A stretch of 8,663 nt of DNA from Chloroflexota bacterium. Lineage in GTDB: Bacteria > Chloroflexota > UBA6077. Shown piece by piece: positions 1 through 6,587 of this stretch. The notes beneath the pieces are model-generated. The model had not been told where the DNA came from. It saw only the letters and a list, made by a program, of their open reading frames with translations, and did no database searches. How positions within the stretch are numbered: the stretch's first letter is position 1; each line of letters begins with the position of its first letter. A program made the translations under genes and the position numbers. The DNA is taken from positions 1-8,663 of the forward strand of contig JAJYKO010000175.1 in the NCBI GenBank assembly GCA_021788565.1. Direction: 5' to 3'.

Positions 1-46
1 ATTGTCCCTCTGACTCCGAGAGATCTACGTAAGGCACTCTCGCCAT
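1..46 (-). CDS. N-terminal fragment, probable carboxymuconolactone decarboxylase (AhpD-like) family protein
   Basis: Only the first 15 codons are in the window; they read MARVPYVDLSESEGQ from an ATG at 44-46 and continue past the left edge. The start is supported by a strong purine-rich ribosome site four bases upstream (51-59). The opening MAR-[IV]-PYVD is the kind of N-terminus I know from carboxymuconolactone decarboxylase / AhpD-like proteins, small helical enzymes that often carry a CxxC peroxidase-type motif. That motif would lie outside the window, so the assignment rests on the N-terminal peptide alone. It follows the glycosyltransferase gene by 166 bp on the same strand and may be a separate transcription unit. 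The presence of a gene start here is fairly secure; the family call is tentative. Confidence 0.45.
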   Translation of the reverse strand, partial: MARVPYVDLSESEGQ

Positions 47-212
47 GGCTTCCTCCCCTTCGTACAAGCTTGCGTTCAGCCCTCGAGCCTGGAGCTCCAA
101 CCGGCTTGCCAGTGCGCCGCTCAGCTGGCTGTGGCTACGCACGCCTGCGAGCCGATCAGGTATGTAAGGAACGACACACTAACTGATCGACGCTCTTCAG
201 AGCCGGGTCAAA
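47..212. other. Intergenic region with imperfect dyad symmetry
   Basis: This 166-bp gap lies between the glycosyltransferase stop and the partial left-edge gene. It holds three pieces of symmetry. A 10-bp perfect palindrome, TGGAGCTCCA, sits at 90-99. A long imperfect inverted repeat has arms at about 102-116 and 138-154 (CGGCT and TGCG blocks conserved, with two extra bases in one arm). A 7-bp repeat CGATCAG (153-159) pairs with CTGATCG (183-189) around 23 bases. No T-run follows any hairpin, so I do not call an intrinsic terminator, and I see no convincing -35/-10 pair. The region may nevertheless hold the transcript end and the promoter or operator of the next gene. Confidence 0.3.
51..59 (-). 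promoter_or_regulatory. Ribosome binding site for the partial left-edge gene
   Basis: On the minus strand this reads AGGGGAGGA, ending four bases before the ATG at 44-46. It is a good anti-Shine-Dalgarno match and is the main reason for believing that a gene starts here, since only 15 codons are visible. Confidence 0.55.
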
Positions 213-2267
213 TTACCTCACGGTCACCTTCACGTCCCTGGTCTGGGCACCCTTGGCGGAGAGCCAGCTGAAGTTCTCCTGCACCAGGTCCAGCCGTAAC
301 GTGTACTCCCCGGGAGCGGCGGGCGCGACCACGCTGAGCTGGGAGGTGGCCTGACCGCCGGGGTCCACCTGCTGAGAGAGCTGGCCGTGCTGCTCCGGTA
401 CCTGCACCTCTTTGCCCGCCGCGTCGAGCCAGTGGTACCCCACCCGTACAGGGGTGTAGCCCTCCGCCGGCCACGGGACGTTCCCTACGTTCCGGACCGT
501 AACCTGGAAAGTTGTCCGCTGGCTCGGGGAAAGTTGAGCCGGGACGGCGGCATCCAGCCAGTCGACACTGTACCGAAGAGGTGGGCCGACCCTGTACACC
601 TTGATAGTGGGACCGGGGCGCACTCGATCGAGCACGGTGTAGATGGGCGTGATCTCTTCGTCCATGAGGAACGGGAGCTCGTGGCCGTCGGCAGTCGGGG
701 AGAAGGTCGCCACCAGCGGGAAGCGCTGATTTAGCTCCTGATAGTACTGGATCGCCGAGGCTTTGGCGTCCGGACTCAGGTCGTACCGCGCGTACACGAA
801 GGAGCTGGAGATCAGGTAGTCGAACTTCTCCTGAACGAAGAAATCCAGCGGGTCGACCCGCAGGCTGGGTACGACGTGCAGTGAGTACTTGATGTCCAGC
901 GGCCCCGTCTGCCGCCCCTCACTGTCCAGAAAGGTGTAGCCCTCCAGCGCGATCTTGCTGCCAGGCGGCACGTTCTCCTCAACCCAACGTCCCAGCATCA
1001 CCCTGGTGTCCTCAGCCTTCAGGAGAGAGTCGCTCCTGACATCGAGAACGAGAGAGGGCACAACCATCAGTCCAATCAGAGCCACCGCGAGAACAGCCAC
1101 GGCTTCCCTCGGGGCCACGAGCCTAGCCGATTGCACCACATAAACGGCACCGTAACCCGCGAAGATCGCGATGAATGGAAGCAGCGGGATTGCGAAACGC
1201 GCGTAAAAGAGATTGGACCCCATCAGGAAGAACGCCAGATAGACCACAGGGAACGATGCAAGCAGCAGAACCTCCCTGTGCCGCCGGAACGCCATGACAA
1301 CCACGCCCACGACGCAGGCGACGAGGACGGCGGGGCCCATTCCCACAGACAACACCCTCAGTATCATCCCGGCCATGGAGGTGTCGGAAGTGCTGTATGG
1401 GTCCGCGGTCCAGCGATACTGGGAGGCGAAGTCCTTCAGAAAAGCGGCGGAGTCCAGCAGGGTGTAAGGATTAGCCGCCAGATAGGCCAGTAGGGAGGCC
1501 GCGGCGGCCCCAAGCAGCGGAAGGGCAGATCGGATGTCCCGCAACCGCTGAGACTTCTGCTGCCTCAGCAGATGCGCCGACAGCAGGGCGACCGCCCCCA
1601 GTCCGACGTTGTACTTGGTGGCAACCGCCAGGCCGAGGAAAACGCCGCTGAGGAGGTAGTCTCTTCGCCTTCCTTCGGAGAACACCCGTGTAGCGAAGTA
1701 GACGCTGATCATCAGCAGGAAGGTGGCAGGAACGTCATTGACCGCGTAGTGAGAGTCCCGCACCTGGAGAAAGGCCACTGCCAGCAGCAGGGCGCTCAGC
1801 AGCGCGACTTTTGCGTCCAGCAGCCGCCTGGCAATTAGATAGGTCAGCAGCGCGGTGCCGGTGCCCATAAGCGCGACCTGAGTCCGAACGAGGACGTAGA
1901 GGGGCGTAGGGTCCACCAGCTGTTGCGTACCGATATCGGTGGCGCTGTGGAGAACGCCGAGGAGCTGGCCAGCGTGCAGCAACAGCTGAAGCTCCAACAG
2001 AATGACGTATGTCAGCAGCGGTGGGTTCTCAAAGTAGTGGGGGTTGAGATCCCCGTTCATCAACATGTTGACGGCACGGGCCAGGTACTTGGGCTCGTCG
2101 CCGTGGAACGTGTAGGGCATGCCCCAGCCTATACTCCATATCCTCAGCCCGAATCCGAGGGCAGAGATCAGCAAAATGGCCGCGATTGTTCTCGGCACTT
2201 TCAAGACGGTATTACCTCTGAGAGCCAGCTGATGCATTCGCCTTGTATCGACGGTTATCTTCTCCAT
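213..2267 (-). CDS. GT39/PMT-family membrane glycosyltransferase with C-terminal beta-sandwich domain
   Basis: A 684-residue GT-C type glycosyltransferase, expected to transfer a sugar from a polyprenyl-phosphate donor to an acceptor outside the membrane; donor and acceptor cannot be read from sequence. The first membrane helix is at about 27-45. It is followed by the acidic loop motif FHGDE with D57-E58 (the expected catalytic position in PMT/ArnT-like enzymes), then NPPL at 81-84, DSHYAVNDVP at 171-180, a series of helices, and YARFAIPLLP at 355-364. Residues about 410-560 form a soluble region. Residues about 565-684 look like an Ig-type beta-sandwich (RNVGNVPWP, then GYHWLDAAG, then PGEYTLRLDL). 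The ATG overlaps the upstream gene by 13 nt and lacks a clear ribosome site. M11 (2235-2237, with AAGG just upstream) or the TTG at L22 are possible true starts. It is probably translationally coupled to the YfhO-flippase gene. Confidence 0.88.
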   Translation of the reverse strand: MEKITVDTRRMHQLALRGNTVLKVPRTIAAILLISALGFGLRIWSIGWGMPYTFHGDEPKYLARAVNMLMNGDLNPHYFENPPLLTYVILLELQLLLHAGQLLGVLHSATDIGTQQLVDPTPLYVLVRTQVALMGTGTALLTYLIARRLLDAKVALLSALLLAVAFLQVRDSHYAVNDVPATFLLMISVYFATRVFSEGRRRDYLLSGVFLGLAVATKYNVGLGAVALLSAHLLRQQKSQRLRDIRSALPLLGAAAASLLAYLAANPYTLLDSAAFLKDFASQYRWTADPYSTSDTSMAGMILRVLSVGMGPAVLVACVVGVVVMAFRRHREVLLLASFPVVYLAFFLMGSNLFYARFAIPLLPFIAIFAGYGAVYVVQSARLVAPREAVAVLAVALIGLMVVPSLVLDVRSDSLLKAEDTRVMLGRWVEENVPPGSKIALEGYTFLDSEGRQTGPLDIKYSLHVVPSLRVDPLDFFVQEKFDYLISSSFVYARYDLSPDAKASAIQYYQELNQRFPLVATFSPTADGHELPFLMDEEITPIYTVLDRVRPGPTIKVYRVGPPLRYSVDWLDAAVPAQLSPSQRTTFQVTVRNVGNVPWPAEGYTPVRVGYHWLDAAGKEVQVPEQHGQLSQQVDPGGQATSQLSVVAPAAPGEYTLRLDLVQENFSWLSAKGAQTRDVKVTVR

Positions 2268-5200
2268 GGGAGGGCTTTGCGCAACATCACCATCTCCTCC
2301 TGGTCAAAGGCGCGTAGCGCCAGTAGCCCGGCGCCGTACACTACCGGGGCCAGGGCCACGGCCAGTGGCAAACTCCAGCCACGCAGCAGCCAGACCTCCA
2401 GCCCCATCACAGCCGAGGCCACCAGGGGTCGCCAGAACAGACGCGGCAGGGAGATGGGCGGCAGATGCCGCCGCACACAATACCAGAATGGGACCATCAG
2501 CACCCACTCCGAGAGCACCGTGGAGATCGCCGCACCGACATAGCCAAAGCGCGGGATCAGCAGCAGGTTGGCCGCCAGGTTGAAGGCGGTGGCGATGGCA
2601 AAGCTGAAGGTGATGAACCTCTGCTGATTGATGGCGATCAGCAGGTACTGGGTCACGCCGTTGACGAAGCTGAAGGGCAGGAACCAGATCAAGATTTCCA
2701 GCGCTATTGCCGAGTTGGGCAGATAGTCTGGCCCGCCGAACAAGAGGATGATTTCCGGGGCGATCAGCGTGGCGCCAACGCAGATGGGCAGGCTCACCAT
2801 CAGCAGTAGCTTGAGAGCGAGGCCGAAAGTGCGGGCGAGCGACTCCCTGGATGATTGCGCGTACCGGGAAAACAGCGGGAAAAGCGCCAGCGTGAAGCTG
2901 GAAGAGATAATGCCCAGCCCGTCGATGAACTTGTAGGCGGTGCTGTAGTAGCCCAGAGCAGCGTTGCCCGCGATCGGCTTCAGCATCAGACTGTCCATGC
3001 GGAAGAAGAGCGAGTTAAGCAAACTGTTCAGCATCAGCGGATATGAGACCCTCACCATCTCCCGTGAGAAGCCGAGATTGAACTCCGGCCTCGGTCTGAA
3101 AAGGGCGGCCCTCATCAACCCCAGAAGGGCCAACATGGTCACGAGGTTCACCACCACCGAAACCCCGGCCAGCCCGACGAACCCGAAACCGGCTCCGAGG
3201 GCAGTCACGCCCAGGACGAGCGTGATGACGGTCGTCAGCACGGTGACAGCGGCCGGGTACTCGAACTTCTCGTAGGCCTGGAAGAGGGAACTGAGGGTCC
3301 CGGCCACCATGGATGGCAGGAGGCCAATGGCAAGCAGCAGGATCGCCAATCCGACGTCCGGGGTGACGCCCAGCGGGCCCGAGAGCGGGCCGAGCAGCAT
3401 CCCGACAACCACCATCGCCAGAACCCAGAGGAGCATGCGCGTCGCCAGGGTGTTGCCCAGGTAGCGGTTGGCCGCGGCTCGATCTCGCGCTACTTCGCGG
3501 GTGAGAAGCGTCCCAAGGCCGAAGTTGGCGAGGATATCCAGGTAACCGAGCACCACCACAGCGAAGGCGTACTTCCCAGCGCCCTCCGCACCGAGCACTC
3601 TCAGCATGTACATCGCGAAGCCCATGCTCAGGAGCTTGTTCAGCAGCGAGGTGGCCATGGGAAAGACGGAGTTCTTGGTGAGCCGCTGGATAGTCGAGTC
3701 CGCGCTCCTCGGATAGAACCGCAGAACAGCGACCGAGCCGAGGGCCAGCAGGATCAGGCTGGAGGCCACCATGAAGGCAAACAGCCCCAACTGGAAGGAG
3801 AACGGCTTGAACTCGAAGACCACAGCGTGCTTCCCGGGCAGTAGTTTCACGGCACGGAAGGTATCATCTGCCCTCAAGATCGGTGTATCAACGCCGTCGA
3901 CCGTAGCTCGCCAGCCCGGATAGTAGACATCGGAGAGCACCAGGTAGCTCTCCGCCGTGGCATTGGCGCTTATCTCCACTCTGTTTGGCGTGTACGACGT
4001 GATCAGCGAGTGTTGGGTGCTGGATGTTGGGTACGGGATGCCAGTGGATGCGCCGCTCGATTGCCCGCTCTCCTGCTCTTTCGCTCCCCCTGCCGCCTCA
4101 CCGGTCTGTCCTCTCTCGACGACCACAGTCTCCCTAGGATCGAAGCTCGCAGCGGTCATCTGTCGCAGTGCATCACTCTCGTCGGGTACGTCGACAGCTC
4201 GTTCCACGAGGAAAGCCCGGGGGAGGACGGCTTCGTTTCTGTAGATTCTCACTTCGCCGTCGTAAACTAGGGTGAAGTTGGGTGAGTGTACCGGCCCGAG
4301 ACTCACCAGGTACTTCACATTCAACAGATCGAGCAGTGGCGAGTTCAGCGACGAAGGGTTGAAGATCGATTCGATTCGATTCTGAAGGAGGTACCCTTGC
4401 TGCCCAACTGCTTCCATGTAATTGACGTAGTTTCTCAAGATCAGCGAGTCGTATCCTCGCGCGTCCTGGATCCCGAATGCCATGGGCGCGTCAGGGATCA
4501 GCGCCCTGCCTGGACCGTAGGAGGCGATCCTGAAGATCGATTTATCCTCTTGCAGAAACTTGACAGACGGCGGGGTGAACCTCAGCAAACCAGGGTCCGA
4601 AGCGGTGTTGAAGCCCATGCCAAAATAGAAGAGGTCGGCGATGATGAAGGCCAGCGCGCCGGCCTTCACCCAGCGGTCGCGGCGGAATAGCAGCAGTGTG
4701 AGCACCAACCCTGAGGCCGTCATTAGCAGCGCCAGCAAACCAAGATTCCGGAACTCGTAGAAGAAGAACGCCCTGCCGTCAGGAAAGCCGTGTCTGAGAG
4801 CCGACGAGTGCTGAACGATGAACTGAGCGAGATTGAGGGACGGCTCCGCGAATAGCAGCGCGGCCGCGAGACTGGCCGCGAGGAGAACGCCGCCGCCCAC
4901 GGCCAATCCCGCCACAACGGCAAGGGTGCGCGCGCGCTCATCCACCCACAGTCTGGCTTTACCGATCATATGGGTGGCTGGACGGCCCTCTGCTATCGCC
5001 GAGGCGCCCAGACCCGCGAGGACTGCCACGGCGAAAGTGTAAGGAAATACCCACCGAAATGGGGTATGGAGTTGGTCGTAGCCAGGGATCTCCGAGTAGA
5101 ACGGGCCGTACACGGGGGTGCCGAAGGCTAGGGCGAGAGACAATACCGCCAACAGAGCGAAGAGCCAGGTATAGCGATCGCGCCTCTTCAAGAGGGCAAG

Positions 5201-6577
5201 AGAGGCCAGGAGCAGAGGCAAGATTCCGACGTATCCGGTGCCCTCTATGTAGTTCTTTGCTCCCCAGAAGATCGATTTCACTGGTTGGCCGAAAGAGTTG
5301 ACGGTGACATCGACCTCTTTATTGGCAAGCAGGTCCCAGAAAGAGTGGCGTGTAGGATTGCCGAAGAAGTCGGGCATCAGGAAGGCCACAAGCTGGGTGG
5401 GCCGGTACGCCCATCCGACTACCTGCTCGTACGTAACGGATGATGCGCGGAAGCTGTGGTTCGCCAGCTCGCCAAAGGGCAGAAGCTGGGGAGCCGCGAG
5501 GGCCGCGCCCACCACCACAAGCCCTGACAAAGCGAGGGCCGTGAGGAGTGAGGAGCGGGAGGCGAGAAAGATAGATGCCTTCTTCTCGCTCCCAGCTTCT
5601 CGCTTCTCCCTACTAAGTACCGACCTCGCGCGATCCAAGTTGTGCCACGTCCCCACGATCAGCCGGCCCGCCGCGTAGAAGCCGGTGGTTGCCAACAGGT
5701 AGCCGCTGATCTCCATGTGACCCGCCAGGAACTGAATGCCGACCGCGGACGCGAACACCACCGCCCACAGGACCCCCTTTATGAGCCGCGTTCCGGACGA
5801 GGGCTGAGGACTGGAGACTGAGGATTGATCGCTGATAGGCAAAACCCGTTCGCCGCTTGCAGTTCGCTGTTCATTTTCGGTTATCAGGCAAATGAGTTTC
5901 TCCGTGGCCAGGAGCACCAGGGGCAGCCACACCGCCACGCCGATAACCATTGGCCAGATGAAGCTCACCACCATGAAACCGCTGAACGCGAAGGTGATGC
6001 CGCTCACTGCCGCGCCGAACCGGCTGGAGCCTATGGCGCGGAGGAAGGCAAAAGTGAAGATACCAGCGAGCGCTACGTGCAGAGCCGTGTAGAGGCTGTA
6101 TGCCTGGGCGAGAGGCACAACCAGGAAGATGATCCCCAGTGGATACAGCACTCCGGCTTGGCCGGCCGCCAGAAACGGCTGGCCGGCCAGGATGTATGGA
6201 TTCCAGAAGGGGATCTGCCCTGCTGCGAGCGAGTCCCGCAAGAACTTCTTCCATTCGTAGTTCTGCAGGACGGCGTCGCTAAGCAGCTCGTTGTGGGGAA
6301 AAGAGATGCCGAACTGGGCGGCGTAGCTATCCCAAGGCGGGTATGAATAGAGGTTGTCGGCAGGTAATAGGACCTTGCCGGTGAAGAGAGTCTGGTATAG
6401 AAAGATGACCGCCAGTCCGGCGAATCCGAGGCAGACGGCGAGCACGGAGAAGTTGGACGCGAGAGACGATAAACGAGAAGCGAGCGGCGAGGAGCTAGAA
6501 GAGGCCTTTTTACTTTCTTCTCGCTTGCTGTCGTCCGCTGCTTGCGCTTCACCGATCGCCGCTGGCTCCCCGCTCAC
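2255..6577 (-). CDS. YfhO-like membrane protein fused to a Wzx/RfbX-type polysaccharide flippase
   Basis: One uninterrupted 1440-residue frame. Residues 1-955 are YfhO-like: helix at about 43-63; conserved outer loop with LPADNLYSYPPW (D74) and GQIPFWNPYILAGQPF (120-135); many helices; and a soluble C-terminal part ending in YYPGWRATVDG (885-895) and LPGKHAVVFEF (913-923) before a last helix (930-950). YfhO proteins are GT-C-like; Bacillus YfhO is linked to glycosylation of teichoic acid. Residues about 961-1440 are a full-length flippase of the MOP superfamily: STIQRLTKNS, LGAEGAGKYAF (995-1005), FGLGTLLTREVARD (1019-1032), FFRMDSLML (1191-1199), ALFPLFSRY (1231-1239) and IPRFGYVGAAISTV (1341-1354). 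The junction lacks a Met; the first internal Met, M974, lies inside the first flippase helix and has no ribosome site. The start is GTG (6575-6577), directly after the pepA stop, and no other start precedes the first helix. Four heptamer-repeat islands interrupt the YfhO half at residues about 10-39, 232-262, 318-346 and 828-856. Confidence 0.87.
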   Translation of the reverse strand: MSGEPAAIGEAQAADDSKREESKKASSSSSPLASRLSSLASNFSVLAVCLGFAGLAVIFLYQTLFTGKVLLPADNLYSYPPWDSYAAQFGISFPHNELLSDAVLQNYEWKKFLRDSLAAGQIPFWNPYILAGQPFLAAGQAGVLYPLGIIFLVVPLAQAYSLYTALHVALAGIFTFAFLRAIGSSRFGAAVSGITFAFSGFMVVSFIWPMVIGVAVWLPLVLLATEKLICLITENEQRTASGERVLPISDQSSVSSPQPSSGTRLIKGVLWAVVFASAVGIQFLAGHMEISGYLLATTGFYAAGRLIVGTWHNLDRARSVLSREKREAGSEKKASIFLASRSSLLTALALSGLVVVGAALAAPQLLPFGELANHSFRASSVTYEQVVGWAYRPTQLVAFLMPDFFGNPTRHSFWDLLANKEVDVTVNSFGQPVKSIFWGAKNYIEGTGYVGILPLLLASLALLKRRDRYTWLFALLAVLSLALAFGTPVYGPFYSEIPGYDQLHTPFRWVFPYTFAVAVLAGLGASAIAEGRPATHMIGKARLWVDERARTLAVVAGLAVGGGVLLAASLAAALLFAEPSLNLAQFIVQHSSALRHGFPDGRAFFFYEFRNLGLLALLMTASGLVLTLLLFRRDRWVKAGALAFIIADLFYFGMGFNTASDPGLLRFTPPSVKFLQEDKSIFRIASYGPGRALIPDAPMAFGIQDARGYDSLILRNYVNYMEAVGQQGYLLQNRIESIFNPSSLNSPLLDLLNVKYLVSLGPVHSPNFTLVYDGEVRIYRNEAVLPRAFLVERAVDVPDESDALRQMTAASFDPRETVVVERGQTGEAAGGAKEQESGQSSGASTGIPYPTSSTQHSLITSYTPNRVEISANATAESYLVLSDVYYPGWRATVDGVDTPILRADDTFRAVKLLPGKHAVVFEFKPFSFQLGLFAFMVASSLILLALGSVAVLRFYPRSADSTIQRLTKNSVFPMATSLLNKLLSMGFAMYMLRVLGAEGAGKYAFAVVVLGYLDILANFGLGTLLTREVARDRAAANRYLGNTLATRMLLWVLAMVVVGMLLGPLSGPLGVTPDVGLAILLLAIGLLPSMVAGTLSSLFQAYEKFEYPAAVTVLTTVITLVLGVTALGAGFGFVGLAGVSVVVNLVTMLALLGLMRAALFRPRPEFNLGFSREMVRVSYPLMLNSLLNSLFFRMDSLMLKPIAGNAALGYYSTAYKFIDGLGIISSSFTLALFPLFSRYAQSSRESLARTFGLALKLLLMVSLPICVGATLIAPEIILLFGGPDYLPNSAIALEILIWFLPFSFVNGVTQYLLIAINQQRFITFSFAIATAFNLAANLLLIPRFGYVGAAISTVLSEWVLMVPFWYCVRRHLPPISLPRLFWRPLVASAVMGLEVWLLRGWSLPLAVALAPVVYGAGLLALRAFDQEEMVMLRKALPWRR
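4011..4094. repeat. Degenerate heptamer-repeat island D, in frame
   Basis: Twelve 7-bp units can be laid end to end over 84 bp. The first four are the clearest, for example TGTTGGG at 4011-4017 and again at 4025-4031, with TGCTGGA (4018-4024) and TACGGGA (4032-4038) between and after. The second half is pyrimidine-rich, for example TGCTCTT (4074-4080) and TCGCTCC (4081-4087). It encodes residues about 828-856 of the fusion, a Gly/Ser/Thr/Gln-rich stretch (ESGQSSGASTGIPYPTSS) just before the conserved YfhO C-terminal segment. 84 bp is 28 codons, so the frame is kept. The exact edges are my choice. Confidence 0.6.
5541..5624. repeat. Degenerate heptamer-repeat island C, in frame, with hairpin
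   Basis: This is the clearest island. The unit GTGAGGA occurs twice in a row (5541-5554), followed by GCGGGAG and GCGAGAA (5555-5568). Then come TTCTCGC (5583-5589), TCCCAGC, TTCTCGC again (5597-5603) and TTCTCCC (5604-5610). Strand polarity changes from purine-rich to pyrimidine-rich midway. Positions 5557-5568 can pair with 5583-5593 as an 11-bp stem with one bulged G and a 14-base loop. It encodes residues about 318-346 of the fusion (RSVLSREKREAGSEKK and onward), a charged loop between membrane helices. Total length is 84 bp or 28 codons. Confidence 0.68.
5794..5882. repeat. Degenerate heptamer-repeat island B, in frame
   Basis: The first half is six units resembling GG-N-CTGA: GGGCTGA (5801-5807), GGACTGG (5808-5814), AGACTGA (5815-5821), GGATTGA (5822-5828) and TCGCTGA (5829-5835), preceded by CGGACGA. 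A 12-base spacer follows, then units resembling GTTCGCN: GTTCGCC (5848-5854), GCTTGCA, GTTCGCT (5862-5868) and GTTCATT. It encodes residues about 232-262, a polar stretch (NEQRTASGERVLPISDQSSV and on) between a membrane helix ending near 228 and the next starting near 266. Confidence 0.65.
6462..6548. repeat. Degenerate heptamer-repeat island A near the start of the YfhO-flippase gene
   Basis: Six phased units of the form N-N-N-N-[AG]CG or close: AGAGACG (6462-6468), ATAAACG, AGAAGCG (6476-6482), AGCGGCG (6483-6489), AGGAGCT and AGAAGAG. They are followed by a looser pyrimidine-rich half (6505-6548) containing TTCTCGC- and GCTTGC-like words. It encodes residues about 10-39, the Lys/Glu/Ser-rich cytoplasmic tail (SKREESKKASSSSS) before the first membrane helix. 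AAGCGAG (6478-6484) is an inverted match to CTCGCTT (6520-6526). Confidence 0.58.
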
Positions 6578-6587
6578 CTATCCTTCC
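6575..6587 (-). promoter_or_regulatory. Abutting stop/start with ribosome site: pepA TAG followed by GTG
   Basis: On the minus strand the order is GGAAGGA (6581-6587), TAG stop of pepA (6578-6580), GTG start (6575-6577). The purine-rich ribosome site lies inside the last pepA codons with only the stop between it and the GTG. The spacing is short, which suits re-initiation by a ribosome finishing pepA, that is, translational coupling. This decides the GTG start, because no other start codon lies ahead of the first membrane helix. Confidence 0.6.

Noticed and set aside
150..175. Candidate -10 box (TACATA) on the minus strand for the left-edge gene
   Set aside because: It matches only about half of the consensus and has no paired -35 element at proper spacing.
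191..204. Possible intrinsic terminator just after the GT39 stop
   Set aside because: The stem is only four base pairs (GCTC/GAGC) with a four-base loop, and no T-run follows on the minus strand.
1131..2543. Long plus-strand open frames opposite the GT39 and YfhO-flippase genes
   Set aside because: They are antisense to clearly conserved membrane proteins, have no ribosome sites and encode arginine/glutamine-rich sequence typical of shadow frames in GC-rich DNA.
3656..3658. Internal ATG (M974) as an independent flippase start
   Set aside because: There is no ribosome site upstream, and it would truncate conserved residues of the flippase N-terminus.
4364..4382. Short GATTC-type tandem repeat (about three units)
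   Set aside because: It lies within the YfhO coding frame, is under 20 bp and encodes ordinary residues (NRIES); it is a different period from the heptamer islands and is easily chance.
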